A DNA stretch of 48,022 nucleotides from Pseudomonadota bacterium (GTDB lineage: Bacteria > Pseudomonadota > Gammaproteobacteria > Acidiferrobacterales > Acidiferrobacteraceae), in the NCBI GenBank assembly GCA_021777335.1, contig JAJYDT010000013.1, positions 1 through 48,022 on the forward strand, read 5' to 3'. This document shows, piece after piece, positions 8,557 through 17,925 of the stretch; position 1 is the stretch's first letter, and each line of letters begins with the position of its first letter. Made by a program: the position numbers and the translations under genes. The notes under the pieces were generated by a model. It did not search any database. It saw only the letters and a program-made list of their open reading frames with translations, and was not told the DNA's origin.

Positions 8557-9447
8557 CTAAGACCGGTCTGCACAATCCGGATAGTTCGCGCGCAGCCTCT
8601 GGGCACGCGCGAAGATCTCGAACAGCCGCTCCTGGTCACCTTCCGCAAGCGCCCGCGAGAGGATGTCCAGACGGTCCCGATAGGCGGCGATGACCTGAAT
8701 CAGCGCACGCGGATTATTGAGACAGATGTCACGCCACATGGCCGGATCACTGGCTGCAATGCGCGTGAAATCGCAAAACCCCGTGCCGGCAAAGTCGAGG
8801 AGGCTCGCCCCCTCCGGGAGATGCCCGTCATCATGATCCCCGAGGAGCCCCACCGCGCTGAACGCGAGGAGATGCGGCAGGTGGCTCGTCAGCGCAAGGA
8901 TCTCATCGTGTTGCCGTGGATCCAGTGTACTGACGGTTGCGCCCACCGTCTGCCATAGGCGGGTGACCTGCTCGACCGCTGCGGGCTCGGTATCGGCAAC
9001 GGGCGTCAGCACCGCGCGCCGACCGGTGAAGAGGTCTGGCCGGGATGCGCGCACACCCGACTGCTCGGCGCCTGCGATCGGGTGGCCGGGTACGTAACGG
9101 GGAAAATGGGCGCCGAGCGCAGACCGGGCCGCCGTGATCAGCACCTCCTTGACGCTCCCGACGTCCGTCACCACGACATCCCGGGAAAGACTGGGCGTGA
9201 TCGCTTCGAACACCAGCGGCATGCTGCCGACAGGTGTTGCAAGCACGATCATGTCCGCGCCGCACGCCGCGCGCGCAGGAGAGGTCTCGCTGCGATCGAT
9301 TACCCCGAGATCGAGCGCAAGATCGAGCTCCGCCGCGTCATGGCCGACGCCGATGATCTCGTCCACCATGCCTTCAGCCTTAAGGGCCCGCGCAAGCGAT
9401 CCACCGATGAGACCAACCCCGATGATTGCCAACCGCTTTATGATCAT
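8557..9447 (-). CDS. tyrA: Prephenate dehydrogenase
   Basis: This 296-residue enzyme oxidatively decarboxylates prephenate on the way to tyrosine. The N-terminal Rossmann motif is IGVGLIGGSLARAL, followed by VVTDVGSVKE. YVPGHPIAGAEQSG has the catalytic His-containing loop, and LTSHLPHLLAF is the second conserved His region. There is no fused chorismate mutase or AroA domain, unlike the tyrA-aroA fusions of some pseudomonads. ATG 9447 is preferred over the GTG 18 nt upstream because a G-rich ribosome-site-like run precedes it. It appears to have its own -10 box at 9489-9494 because a toxin module separates it from hisC. Confidence 0.95.
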   Translation of the reverse strand: MIIKRLAIIGVGLIGGSLARALKAEGMVDEIIGVGHDAAELDLALDLGVIDRSETSPARAACGADMIVLATPVGSMPLVFEAITPSLSRDVVVTDVGSVKEVLITAARSALGAHFPRYVPGHPIAGAEQSGVRASRPDLFTGRRAVLTPVADTEPAAVEQVTRLWQTVGATVSTLDPRQHDEILALTSHLPHLLAFSAVGLLGDHDDGHLPEGASLLDFAGTGFCDFTRIAASDPAMWRDICLNNPRALIQVIAAYRDRLDILSRALAEGDQERLFEIFARAQRLRANYPDCADRS

Positions 9448-9488
9448 CCCCGCCCCCAACAGCACCGCCGTTTTGTCGAAGACCGCGG

Positions 9489-9494
9489 ATTATA
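9489..9494 (-). promoter_or_regulatory. TATAAT -10 box upstream of tyrA
   Basis: A perfect TATAAT on the minus strand lies ~42 nt before the tyrA start. The -35 region (about 17 bp upstream) is GC-rich and poor. It could supply transcription to tyrA-aroA-cmk-rpsA now that the zeta-toxin module separates them from hisC. Confidence 0.45.
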
Positions 9495-9679
9495 GCCTGA
9501 ACGTCGGGACGGGAGGCGCGCACGCTTGGTTCCCGTGAGGCATCCAGGTTCCAGTACGACGATGCGTGACTTGTGTGCCACCAGAAAACATAAACTTATT
9601 CAGGAGTGCGCCCACCGAGGATTCCCATGCCTCGGACGTGGGCCACAGGGGGGCGAGTATCGGACAGCCGCTCTTGTCA

Positions 9680-10321
9680 CTACATACGCTTTGGAGACAA
9701 TGCACGATGTACGGAAAATCGTCGCGGCACAGGCGACACCGACGCAAGAATCGGTCGTGTCCACCGCGGTGGCTCTATCGCGATATCCTTGCAGACGCCC
9801 AAAGCTGCCCAGAAAACAAGTCGCGGCGCAACACCATCCACTGAATTGTCAAACAGATAAAACCGATCGACCCGGGACGCAGCTTTCGCCGCCTGGATCA
9901 TGGCGCCCCGGTAACGGCTCAAAATCTTTGGGATCGGGACATCATGTCCACCACCGAGCACCCGCCGGGCGACACGGGCGGCGTTCAATTCCGGGTTGTC
10001 CGTTCCGATGAAAAAGAGTCGGATAAAATAGCCGCGAGTCCGCGCCTGATTCAGGAACTCGAGCTTCTCCGGTGCGGAAAATACCGTTTCGAAAAAGAAG
10101 GATTCCCGCGCGGAGAGATAAGCGTAGCGCTGGATCTGCGCTTGCTGCGCCGCCCTTAGTGTGATGACCGGGTCGTTTTGATCGCCCAGTGACCGAGCCA
10201 ATTCATCGGGGTTCAGAAAGCGATATCCGTGGAACCAAGAGAGACGTGCCAGTTCCTGCTTCAGAAAGGATTTACCGGAACCGTTCGGGCCTGCGATTAT
10301 TCCGAGAACGGGCCGGCGCAT
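9680..10321 (-). CDS. Zeta-toxin family P-loop kinase
   Basis: This 213-residue protein begins MRRPVLGIIAGPNGSGKS, a P-loop at residues 11-18. It continues with FLNPDELA, FFFETVFSAPEKLEFL, FIGTDNPELN and GGHDVPIPKILSRYRG, the segment order of the zeta-toxin-like AAA kinases found in small chromosomal toxin-antitoxin pairs. Classical zeta toxins phosphorylate UDP-N-acetylglucosamine and block wall synthesis; the substrate here is unknown. Its start overlaps the upstream small gene by 25 nt. The pair sits between hisC and tyrA, genes usually adjacent in this operon, so it was probably acquired. Confidence 0.85.
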   Translation of the reverse strand: MRRPVLGIIAGPNGSGKSFLKQELARLSWFHGYRFLNPDELARSLGDQNDPVITLRAAQQAQIQRYAYLSARESFFFETVFSAPEKLEFLNQARTRGYFIRLFFIGTDNPELNAARVARRVLGGGHDVPIPKILSRYRGAMIQAAKAASRVDRFYLFDNSVDGVAPRLVFWAALGVCKDIAIEPPRWTRPILASVSPVPRRFSVHRALSPKRM

Positions 10322-10503
10322 GGCGCTTCTCGCCGTATCGCAGTCGCGATTTCTTTGTGCAAAGCAGATAAACGCTTCGCGGCACGGTCCTGCTCCTGCT
10401 GTGCTGCCAAGGTCAATCGCGCATCCAACGCGCTCAGAAACAGGATTTCCTGTTCCTCAGAGTCGAGGTTGTCGACGGCGCTCTTTTTGCGATCCCTTGG
10501 CAT
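10297..10503 (-). CDS. Small protein upstream of zeta toxin, probable antitoxin
   Basis: This 68-residue, charged, helical protein begins MPRDRKKSAVDNLDSEEQE and has a long Ala/Gln/Arg-rich helix at residues ~25-55. No DNA-binding motif or known family is recognised. The antitoxin role is inferred from its size, its 25-nt overlap with the zeta-toxin gene and its position first in the pair. ATG 10503 is chosen because only 7 nt separate it from a TATACT -10 box, which implies a leaderless mRNA. A longer frame reaching 10713 would run through that promoter and into hisC. Confidence 0.65.
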   Translation of the reverse strand: MPRDRKKSAVDNLDSEEQEILFLSALDARLTLAAQQEQDRAAKRLSALHKEIATAIRREAPCAGPFSE

Positions 10504-10510
10504 GTTTTTC

Positions 10511-10540
10511 AGTATAGCAACGGCCGCCTTTTGCGCGCAA
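10511..10540 (-). promoter_or_regulatory. Promoter of the zeta-toxin module (likely leaderless transcript)
   Basis: On the minus strand TTGCGC (10535-10540) and TATACT (10511-10516) are 18 bp apart. The start codon at 10503 follows the -10 box by just 7 nt, where transcription normally starts, so the mRNA should begin at or very near the ATG. Confidence 0.6.
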
Positions 10541-10675
10541 TCAGTGCGTTCACGCGGGGGCGCGATGGAAACGTGCCGACCGTAACACTGAGAAGATCGG
10601 ATCGGCTGGAAGCGGGCTCGGGGTCTTGTTGGCGTGCCGTGCATCCTGCCGGAAGACCGAGGCGCGAGCGAGGAC

Positions 10676-11791
10676 TCAGCCCGTTGCCTGGAGTTGCAGC
10701 CGCACCTGCGCAAGCGCAGCGAGAAACCGCTCGTTCTCTTCCGGAGTACCCACGGTCACCCGCAGATAATCCGGCATGCCGTAGTTTGCAATCGGCCGGA
10801 CAATGACGCCTTCGCGCAACAGCGCCTGATAGGCCTCCGCGGCCCGTCGGATCCCGAACGTCAGAAAATTCGCGGCCGACGGGAGTACCGGATACCCAAG
10901 GCGCCGAAGTCCTGCCTCAAGCACAGACAGGCCCTGCCGGTTCCGTTCCTGGCAGAGCGCCACGAATGCATCATCCGCGAGCGCTGCGCGCGCCGCGACC
11001 TGGGCCGCAAGATTCACATTGAATGGCTGGCGCAGCCGGTTCAGAAGATCCGCCACCCGGGGATCGGATAGCGCATAGCCGACGCGCAGACCTGCGAGTC
11101 CGTAGATCTTCGAAAAGGTGCGCGTGATGATGAGATTCGGAAAACGCCTGAGCCAGGGCAATGTATCGGGATAATCCTTGCGCGTGACGTATTCCCGGTA
11201 CGCCTCGTCGAGCACGACCGGTACATGCGCGGGAACCCGCTCAAGGAACGCCGCAAGCGCATCGGCACCAACGCACGTGCCGGTCGGGTTGTTCGGGTTG
11301 GCCACGAATACGAGTTTCGCGTCGGCTGCGGCCTGCGCCATCGCCGGCAGATCATGGCCGAATTCCCGCGCCGGCACCTCCTGGTGGCGGCCGCCGACTG
11401 CCTGCGTGACGAGTGCATAGACCGCAAACGCGTGCTGCGCATAGACAACCGTGTCACCGGGGCCGACGAAGGCACGTGCGGCAAGCTCGAGCAGATCGTT
11501 CGACCCGTTGCCGACAGTGACGGACTCGATGGCAACACCGAGCTTTGTCGCGAGCGCGCGGCGCAATTCCGTGGCGGCGCCGTCGGGATAGCGTGACCAC
11601 GAGCCCGGATCAAATTGCGCGAGCGCCGCCAGCGCGCCCGGGCTCGGGCCCCATGGGTTCTCGTTCGATGCAAGCTTGATGGCATTGCGGATGCCGAGCT
11701 CGCGCTCAAGCTCCTCGATCGGCTTGCCTGGCTGGTAGGGCAGGATCTCCCGCACCGCCGCGCGCGCCGAGGACCAGAGATCACAGCTCAC
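10676..11791 (-). CDS. hisC: Histidinol-phosphate / aromatic aminotransferase
   Basis: This 371-residue fold-type I PLP enzyme has ASNENPWGPS near the N-terminus, NPNNPTG, LDEAY, and TRTFSKIYGLAGLRVGYA with the PLP lysine at K228. HisC converts imidazole-acetol phosphate to histidinol phosphate. Copies linked to pheA and tyrA often also act on prephenate or phenylpyruvate, and the context favours such a dual role. It overlaps pheA by 4 nt (ATGA). It is the last gene before the inserted zeta-toxin module. Confidence 0.95.
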   Translation of the reverse strand: MSCDLWSSARAAVREILPYQPGKPIEELERELGIRNAIKLASNENPWGPSPGALAALAQFDPGSWSRYPDGAATELRRALATKLGVAIESVTVGNGSNDLLELAARAFVGPGDTVVYAQHAFAVYALVTQAVGGRHQEVPAREFGHDLPAMAQAAADAKLVFVANPNNPTGTCVGADALAAFLERVPAHVPVVLDEAYREYVTRKDYPDTLPWLRRFPNLIITRTFSKIYGLAGLRVGYALSDPRVADLLNRLRQPFNVNLAAQVAARAALADDAFVALCQERNRQGLSVLEAGLRRLGYPVLPSAANFLTFGIRRAAEAYQALLREGVIVRPIANYGMPDYLRVTVGTPEENERFLAALAQVRLQLQATG

Positions 11792-12894
11792 GCACGCGCC
11801 CTCGGGTAGGAGCCAAGGTACTTGAAAAACGCTACTGCGCGCTCAAGGTCCTGCAGGGCACGCGCGATCCGCCGCTCCGCGATATGCCCTTCAATGTCCA
11901 GGAAAAAGATGTACTCCCAGAGCCCCTGGCGCGCCGGGCGCGATTCGATGCGCGACAGGCTGATGTGTCGGCGGGCAAACGGAGCGAGTAGTGCCGCGAG
12001 GGCGCCCGGACGGTTTGAAGCGGAGAGAAGCAGTGTCGTCTTGTCATCGCCCGAAGGCGCCGGATCCTGCTCGCCGATGATGAGGAAGCGCGTGGTATTG
12101 TTCGGTTCATCTTCGATGTTGGCGGACAGCACCTCGAGCCCATAGAGCGCCGCGGTCGGGCGCGCCGCGATAGCCACGACGTTCTTGCGCGCACTCGCGA
12201 GCTGCACCGCCTCGGCGTTGCTCGTCATGGGGCGGCGCTCGGCGTTGGGCAGATGACGGTCGAGCCAGCCACGGCACTGCGCGAGCGCCTGGGGATGCGC
12301 CGCCACGACCTTGGCGCCCGTATGCAGGCGCCCGAGCAGACAATGACGGATACGTAGCTCAACCTCGCCACAGATCTTAAGCGGGGAATACATGAACCGG
12401 TCGAGGGTATAGCTCACGGCACCCTCGCTCGAGTTCTCTACCGGCACGATCCCGAAGGGTGCCTCACCCGACTCGACCGCCTGGAACACGCCGTCGATCC
12501 CTACCACCGGCACTGCCTCGACCGAATGACCGAAGTGTTTGAGCACAGCCTGTTCGGTATAGGTTCCCTCAGGGCCCAGGAACGCGATTCTGAGCGGACC
12601 TTCAAGTGCAAGACAGGCCGACATGATCTCGCGAAAAAGGCGCGTCATGTCCGCCATCGGCAACGGGCCCCGGTGTCTGGCCCGCACCTGCTTAAGCACC
12701 TCCGCTTCGCGTTCAGGACGGTAGAACGTCGACCGCGTACCCGTCTTTTCTGCGACCTTGACCCGCGCCACCCGCTGCACCAGCTCCGCACGGCGCGTGA
12801 CAAGATCCTGGATACGGATGTCGATCGCGTCGATGCGGCTGCGCAATGCCCTGAGTCGCGTGCGCGCCGCCACGCGTTTCTTCAAGACCGCCAA
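11788..12894 (-). CDS. pheA: Bifunctional chorismate mutase / prephenate dehydratase
   Basis: This 368-residue P-protein has three parts. Residues ~12-95 form the AroQ chorismate mutase helices (LRSRIDAIDIRIQDL). Residues ~98-275 form the dehydratase (IAFLGPEGTYTEQAVLKHFG, VPVENSSEGAV, NNTTRFLIIG). Residues ~285-360 form an ACT domain with ESRP for phenylalanine feedback. It turns chorismate into phenylpyruvate. It is coupled to hisC by a 4-nt overlap and follows serA after 10 bp. Confidence 0.97.
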   Translation of the reverse strand: MAVLKKRVAARTRLRALRSRIDAIDIRIQDLVTRRAELVQRVARVKVAEKTGTRSTFYRPEREAEVLKQVRARHRGPLPMADMTRLFREIMSACLALEGPLRIAFLGPEGTYTEQAVLKHFGHSVEAVPVVGIDGVFQAVESGEAPFGIVPVENSSEGAVSYTLDRFMYSPLKICGEVELRIRHCLLGRLHTGAKVVAAHPQALAQCRGWLDRHLPNAERRPMTSNAEAVQLASARKNVVAIAARPTAALYGLEVLSANIEDEPNNTTRFLIIGEQDPAPSGDDKTTLLLSASNRPGALAALLAPFARRHISLSRIESRPARQGLWEYIFFLDIEGHIAERRIARALQDLERAVAFFKYLGSYPRARA

Positions 12895-12904
12895 GACCCG
12901 TCCT

Positions 12905-14080
12905 TCACTGGGGTTCCGGCACGAGACGGGCGCGCATCACACCCTTGATCGCGGCAACCCTCGCGCGTACCGGCTCCGGGATCGGGCTGTCGCAATCGAC
13001 CAGGGTATACGCGAGGTCGCTCCGCGACTTGTTGACCATATCGTGGATGTTGAGCCCTGCCTCCGCCATCGCGGTCGAGATCTGTCCGACCATGTTGGGG
13101 ACATTGGCGTTCGCCACCGCAAGCCGGTGGCGGGATTCCCGCGGGGCGGTCACATCAGGGAAATTGACCGAATTGCGGATATTCCCGTTCTCCAGGAAAT
13201 CGCGGACCTGGTCCGCGACCATCACCGCGCAATTCTCCTCCGCTTCTGTCGTGGAAGCACCCAGATGCGGCAGTGTAATCACGTGTGGATGTTCCTTCAT
13301 GAGATTCGTCGGGAAATCGCAGACATAGGCGTGGACCTTGCCGGCCTTGATCGCCTCGGCGATTGCGTGGTCATCGACGATCCCTTCGCGCGCGAAATTG
13401 AGCACTACGACGCCCTCACGGGCAATCCTGAGGCGTTCGGCGTTGATCATGCCACGGGTGGAATCGTTCAGCGGCACATGGAACGTGACGAACTCGACCT
13501 GACGCAGGAGTTCATCGACCGATCCGGCACGCCGGATCGATGAGGAAAGCTGCCATGCGCCCTCCACCGTGATCCCCGGATCGAAGCCGACCACGTCCAT
13601 CCCAAGACCGATCGCGGCGTTCGCGACGAGACGTCCGATCGCGCCCAGCCCGACAACACCGAGCGTGCGACCCGGAAGCTCGAAGCCAGCGTAATCCTTC
13701 TTTCCGGCTTCGACCGCCTTGCCGATCTCGGCATCAGTGCCTGTCAACGAACGCGCGAACAGCCACGACTGGCAGATATTGCGGCAGGCGAGCAGCATGC
13801 CCGCAATCACGAGTTCCTTGACCGCGTTGGCATTTGCGCCTGGGGCATTGAATACCGGGATCCCGAGCGCGCTCAATTTCGGTACCGGGATGTTGTTCAC
13901 GCCGGCGCCTGCACGCCCCACCGCCTGCAATGCAGGACCGGCGTCCATGGAGTGCATGTTGAATGAGCGCAGCAGCACGGCATCCGGATTTTCGATCTTG
14001 GAGTCCACCTGGAAGCGTTCCTTCGGCAGGCGCGCAAGACCCCGAGGCGAGATATTATTGAGTGTCAGTATCCGAAACAT
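12905..14080 (-). CDS. serA: D-3-phosphoglycerate dehydrogenase
   Basis: This 391-residue enzyme is the first step of serine synthesis. GVVGLGAIGRLVANAAIGLGM is the NAD-binding Rossmann motif (~144-165), FHVPLNDSTRGMI and LNFAREGIVDD carry the substrate and catalytic Arg region, and LPHLGASTTEAEENCA carries the catalytic His. A C-terminal ACT domain (~320-391) suggests serine control. It is the short form, without the intervening domain of the long enzymes. It sits 3 bp after serC, putting the first two serine enzymes in one unit. Confidence 0.96.
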   Translation of the reverse strand: MFRILTLNNISPRGLARLPKERFQVDSKIENPDAVLLRSFNMHSMDAGPALQAVGRAGAGVNNIPVPKLSALGIPVFNAPGANANAVKELVIAGMLLACRNICQSWLFARSLTGTDAEIGKAVEAGKKDYAGFELPGRTLGVVGLGAIGRLVANAAIGLGMDVVGFDPGITVEGAWQLSSSIRRAGSVDELLRQVEFVTFHVPLNDSTRGMINAERLRIAREGVVVLNFAREGIVDDHAIAEAIKAGKVHAYVCDFPTNLMKEHPHVITLPHLGASTTEAEENCAVMVADQVRDFLENGNIRNSVNFPDVTAPRESRHRLAVANANVPNMVGQISTAMAEAGLNIHDMVNKSRSDLAYTLVDCDSPIPEPVRARVAAIKGVMRARLVPEPQ

Positions 14081-14083
14081 TTG

Positions 14084-15169
14084 CTAACCCTTCCTTTTCT
14101 GGAAATCCTGCATGAAACTGATCAGCGCGTCCACGCCTTCTTCGGGCATGGCATTATAGATGCTCGCGCGCATCCCCCCCACCGAGCGATGACCCTTGAG
14201 CTGCAAAAGGCCCGCCGCCTTGGCGCTTTTGAGAAACGTCTCATCGAGCGTCGACTCGATGAGCGTAAAAGGCACGTTCATCCAGGAACGATACTGCGGG
14301 TCCACGGGATTCCGATAGAAGCCTCCCGAACCGTCGATGGCCGCGTACAGCTTCGCTGCCTTGCGCTTGTTGCGGAGCGCCATGCCCTTGAGGCCATCCT
14401 GACGCTTCAGCCACTGGAAGGTGAGCCCGGCGACATACCATGCGTAGCACGGAGGCGTGTTGTACATCGACTGGTTATCCGCATGGACCTTGTAGTCAAG
14501 CATGACCGGCGTGCCGTTGGCGACGCCGCCCAAGAGGTCTTCACGCACGATCACCACCGTAAGCCCAGATGGCCCAATGTTCTTCTGTGCGCCGGCATAG
14601 ATGAGCCCGAAGCGGGCGACGTCAAGCGGGCGCGAGAGGATGGTCGAGGAGGCGTCGGCCACGAGCGGCACATCGCCGGTCTCCGGGATCTCATGGAATT
14701 CGACACCACCGATGGTCTCGTTCGGCGTGTAATGGACATAGGCCGCCCCCGGATCGAGCCGCCACGACGCACGCTCGGGCACCGTCGTGAACTTCTGCGC
14801 CTCGGAGGTTGCCGCGACATTCACGGTGCACAGGCGTTTTGCCTGCGAGATCGCCTTCTTTGACCATTCCCCCGTATTGATGTAGTCGGCGCGCCCCTTT
14901 CCGCGCAGCAGATTGAGCGGAACCATGGCAAACTGCTGGGAGGCGCCGCCCTGCAGAAACAGCACCTTGTACCCGGAGGGAATCTGCAGGAGCTCCCGGA
15001 AATCGGCCTCGGCCTGCGCCGCGATCTCCATGAACTCCCGGCCCCGATGGCTCATTTCCATGACCGACATGCCGCTGCCGTGCCAGTCGAGCATCTCCTC
15101 GCGGGCCTGTTCCAGTACCGGTAGTGGCAACACCGCAGGGCCAGCGCCGAAGTTGTAGATTCTTGCCAT
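14084..15169 (-). CDS. serC: Phosphoserine aminotransferase
   Basis: This 361-residue PLP enzyme makes phosphoserine from 3-phosphohydroxypyruvate. It opens MARIYNFGAGPAVLP, has FLQGGASQQFAMVP and YVHYTPNETIGGVEF, and carries the PLP lysine in GAQKNIGPSG. RASIYNAMPEEGVDALI closes the protein. The start at 15169 is set by the conserved N-terminus; an extension to 15265 would run into the gyrA stop region. It leads the serC-serA-pheA-hisC run. Confidence 0.97.
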   Translation of the reverse strand: MARIYNFGAGPAVLPLPVLEQAREEMLDWHGSGMSVMEMSHRGREFMEIAAQAEADFRELLQIPSGYKVLFLQGGASQQFAMVPLNLLRGKGRADYINTGEWSKKAISQAKRLCTVNVAATSEAQKFTTVPERASWRLDPGAAYVHYTPNETIGGVEFHEIPETGDVPLVADASSTILSRPLDVARFGLIYAGAQKNIGPSGLTVVIVREDLLGGVANGTPVMLDYKVHADNQSMYNTPPCYAWYVAGLTFQWLKRQDGLKGMALRNKRKAAKLYAAIDGSGGFYRNPVDPQYRSWMNVPFTLIESTLDETFLKSAKAAGLLQLKGHRSVGGMRASIYNAMPEEGVDALISFMQDFQKRKG

Positions 15170-15202
15170 GATTGTGGTCTCTCTTAAAAATAAGATTGAT
15201 GA

Positions 15203-15237
15203 CAAAAAGCGGGGGCTCTTGTAGCTCGATCGACCCC
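15203..15237 (-). terminator. Possible intrinsic terminator after gyrA
   Basis: Starting at the gyrA stop, the minus strand has GGGGTC, an ~18-nt loop and GAGCCCC (one bulged G), then CGC and five Ts (15204-15208). The stem is short and the loop large, so termination may be partial, letting some transcription reach serC. Confidence 0.35.
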
Positions 15238-17801
15238 TAATGCACAGTGTCCGGCGTTGCCACACCCGCGTTCTCGGGCTCGTCGATCCGTTCGATGCCA
15301 GCGAGTTTCTCGCCCAGATCGAGACCGATCAGCCGCACTCCCTGCGTATTGCGTCCCGTGACCGAGATCTCGCGCGCATAGGTCCGGATCAGGGTCCCGC
15401 CGCTCGTGATCAGCATCACCTCGGACGATTCACGCGTGAGCGTTGCCCCGACCACACGGCCGTTGCGCTCGTTGACCTGTATCGAGATCACGCCCTGGCC
15501 ACCGCGGCTATGGCACGGGTAGTCCGAAAGCGAAGTGCGCTTGCCGTACCCATGTTCCGTGGCGGTAAGCACCTCAGCCGCGGGGTCGCCTTCGCCGGCG
15601 ATGATCATCGAGATGAGCCGCTGCCCGTCCTTCAGCAGGATCCCGCGCACGCCACGCGCGCTGCGTCCGAGCGAGCGCACGTCTCGCTCGCTGAAGCGGA
15701 CCACTTTACCCCCGTCGCTGAAAAGCAGAATGTCATCATGCCCGGAGGTGAGACCAACACCCACCAGCCGGTTACCCGGCACGAGATCGATCGCGATGAT
15801 CCCGCTCGTGCGCGGGCGGGAGAATTCGGGTAACGGGGTCTTCTTGACGGTGCCATCCGAGGTCGCCATGAACACATGCTTGTCCTGCTCGTAGACGCGC
15901 ACTGGCAGGATGGCATTGATCTTTTCGCCGTCGACGAGCGGCAGCAGGTTGACAAGCGGACGCCCCTGCGCCATGCGCCCCGCGTGCGGGATCTCGTACA
16001 CCTTGAGCCAGTAGACCTTGCCGTGACTTGAGAAACACAGCACCGTGTCGTGGGTATTGGCGATCAGGAGCCGCTCGACAAAATCCTCCTCCTTGACCCG
16101 CGTCGCCGATTTTCCTTTGCCACCGCGACGCTGGGCACGGTAATCACTCACCGGCTGCGCCTTGACATATCCCGCGTGCGAGAGCGTCACCACCATGTCT
16201 TCTTCCGCGATCAGATCCTCGACGCTCAGGTTCAGCCGGTTCTCCAGGATCTCTGTGCGGCGGGCATCGCCATACTGGTCGCGGACGGCAGTGAGCTCTT
16301 CACGGATGATCTTCATGAGCCGCTCATGACTCTCCAGGATATCGAGCAGATCATCGATCGTGCGCAGTACTTCGTGGTATTCGTCCCGGATCTTGTCGCG
16401 TTCGAGCCCGGTCAGGCGATGCAGCCTGAGGTCGAGGATCGCCTGCGCCTGTGTCTCGGTCATCCGGTATCCCGATTCGAGCAACCCATAGCGCGGGTCT
16501 GTCTGATCTCCCGGGCGCTGCCGCCCCGAGAGCAGCGCGAGAACGAGCGTTGCTGAAAAGGTGCGATTGAGCAGTGCCGCCTTTGCCTGCTGCGGATCAC
16601 CTGATGAGCGGATCAACCCGATGACCTCGTCCAGGTTTTCGAGCGCGACCGCAAGACCCTCGAGGATATGCATGCGCTCGCGCGACTTTCTGAGATCATG
16701 GATGGTACGGCGGGTGACGACCTCCCGCCGATGCCGCACGAATGCCTGCAGGATCTCCTTCAGGTTCAGCAGCTTGGGCTGCCCGTGCTCAAGCGCGACC
16801 ATGTTGATGCCGAACACGCTCTGCATCGCGGTCTGCTGATACAGGTTGTTGAGTACGACGTCGGCCACCTCGCCGCGCTTCAGCTCAATCACCATGCGCA
16901 TGCCGGACTTGTCCGACTCGTCACGCAGCTCGGAGATCCCCTGGATCTTCTCCTCCTTTACGAGCTCGGCGATCTTCTCGAGGAGCCGGGCCTTGTTCAC
17001 CTGATACGGGAGTTCGACGACGATGATGCTCTGCCGCCCGCGGCGCTCGTCGGTTTCGATGACCACGCGTGCACGCACATACACCTTGCCCCGTCCCGTT
17101 CGGTAAGCCTCACGGATACCATCAGCGCCATTGATGATCGCCGCGGTCGGAAAATCCGGGCCGGGTACGTGCTGCATCAATTCGTTGATGCTGATGTCGT
17201 CATTGTCGATCAGCGCGAGGCATGCGTTCGCCACCTCGTTCAGATTGTGCGGCGGGATATTGGTGGCCATGCCGACCGCGATACCGGATGAGCCATTCAC
17301 GAGCAGGTTCGGGAGCCGTGTAGGCAGGATCGCCGGCTCGCGCTCGGAGCCATCGTAGTTGGGATTGAAATCGACCGTTTCCTTGTCGAGATCCGCGAGA
17401 AGCTCGTGCGCGATGCGCGCCATGCGGATCTCCGTGTAACGCATCGCCGCGGGGGCGTCGCCATCCACGGACCCGAAGTTGCCCTGGCCGTCAATCAGCG
17501 GATAGCGCATGGAAAAGGTCTGGGCCATGCGTACGATCGTGTCGTATACCGCGACGTCGCCGTGGGGATGGTATTTACCGATGACGTCGCCTACCACCCG
17601 GGCCGATTTCTTGTAGGCCCGGTTCCAGTCGTTACCGAGCTCGCGCATCGCGTACAACACCCGCCGATGTACCGGTTTGAGGCCATCGCGCACGTCCGGA
17701 AGGGCGCGTCCGACAATCACGCTCATGGCATAATCGAGGTACGACTGCCGCATCTCGTCTTCGAGATTGACCGGGATCGTCTCTTTGGCGAATTGTTCCA
17801 T
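15237..17801 (-). CDS. gyrA: DNA gyrase subunit A
   Basis: This 854-residue subunit of the type IIA topoisomerase introduces negative supercoils together with GyrB. The DNA-cleaving Tyr is Y122 in [11 protein letters not shown], in exact E. coli numbering. The gyrase-only GyrA box QRRGGKG and six C-terminal blade repeats rule out ParC. In the quinolone-determining region the sequence is [10 protein letters not shown]: residue 83, usually Ser, is Val, while D87 is kept. The gyrA-serC neighbourhood is conserved in Gammaproteobacteria. Confidence 0.98.
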   Translation of the reverse strand: MEQFAKETIPVNLEDEMRQSYLDYAMSVIVGRALPDVRDGLKPVHRRVLYAMRELGNDWNRAYKKSARVVGDVIGKYHPHGDVAVYDTIVRMAQTFSMRYPLIDGQGNFGSVDGDAPAAMRYTEIRMARIAHELLADLDKETVDFNPNYDGSEREPAILPTRLPNLLVNGSSGIAVGMATNIPPHNLNEVANACLALIDNDDISINELMQHVPGPDFPTAAIINGADGIREAYRTGRGKVYVRARVVIETDERRGRQSIIVVELPYQVNKARLLEKIAELVKEEKIQGISELRDESDKSGMRMVIELKRGEVADVVLNNLYQQTAMQSVFGINMVALEHGQPKLLNLKEILQAFVRHRREVVTRRTIHDLRKSRERMHILEGLAVALENLDEVIGLIRSSGDPQQAKAALLNRTFSATLVLALLSGRQRPGDQTDPRYGLLESGYRMTETQAQAILDLRLHRLTGLERDKIRDEYHEVLRTIDDLLDILESHERLMKIIREELTAVRDQYGDARRTEILENRLNLSVEDLIAEEDMVVTLSHAGYVKAQPVSDYRAQRRGGKGKSATRVKEEDFVERLLIANTHDTVLCFSSHGKVYWLKVYEIPHAGRMAQGRPLVNLLPLVDGEKINAILPVRVYEQDKHVFMATSDGTVKKTPLPEFSRPRTSGIIAIDLVPGNRLVGVGLTSGHDDILLFSDGGKVVRFSERDVRSLGRSARGVRGILLKDGQRLISMIIAGEGDPAAEVLTATEHGYGKRTSLSDYPCHSRGGQGVISIQVNERNGRVVGATLTRESSEVMLITSGGTLIRTYAREISVTGRNTQGVRLIGLDLGEKLAGIERIDEPENAGVATPDTVH

Positions 17802-17889
17802 GGCGGGAAAAGAGGGTGGGCGTCCTTAGAGCGCTCTGCTTATTTATCCGCTTGGCCAGATGGCAGCTGCGTACGCGGAAACGGCCGTC

Positions 17890-17895
17890 ATTCTA
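17890..17895 (-). promoter_or_regulatory. Candidate -10 box for gyrA
   Basis: TAGAAT on the minus strand lies ~88 nt upstream of the gyrA ATG. The matching -35 position is GC-rich and unconvincing. gyrA promoters are often supercoiling-sensitive and can have poor -35 boxes, but that is inference. Confidence 0.35.
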
Positions 17896-17925
17896 GCACG
17901 AAACACCCCGGCCCTGCACGGAATA

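Noticed and set aside
9490-9747. 85-residue open frame on the minus strand after the zeta toxin
   Set aside because: It overlaps the toxin 3' end out of frame and runs through the tyrA -10 box, with no coding character.
10504-10713. N-terminal extension of the probable antitoxin to 10713
   Set aside because: It would run across the promoter boxes at 10511-10540 and into the end of hisC; the extra residues look non-coding.
15237-17801. Calling this gene parC instead of gyrA
   Set aside because: The GyrA box QRRGGKG, full C-terminal blades and the position next to serC all indicate gyrase.
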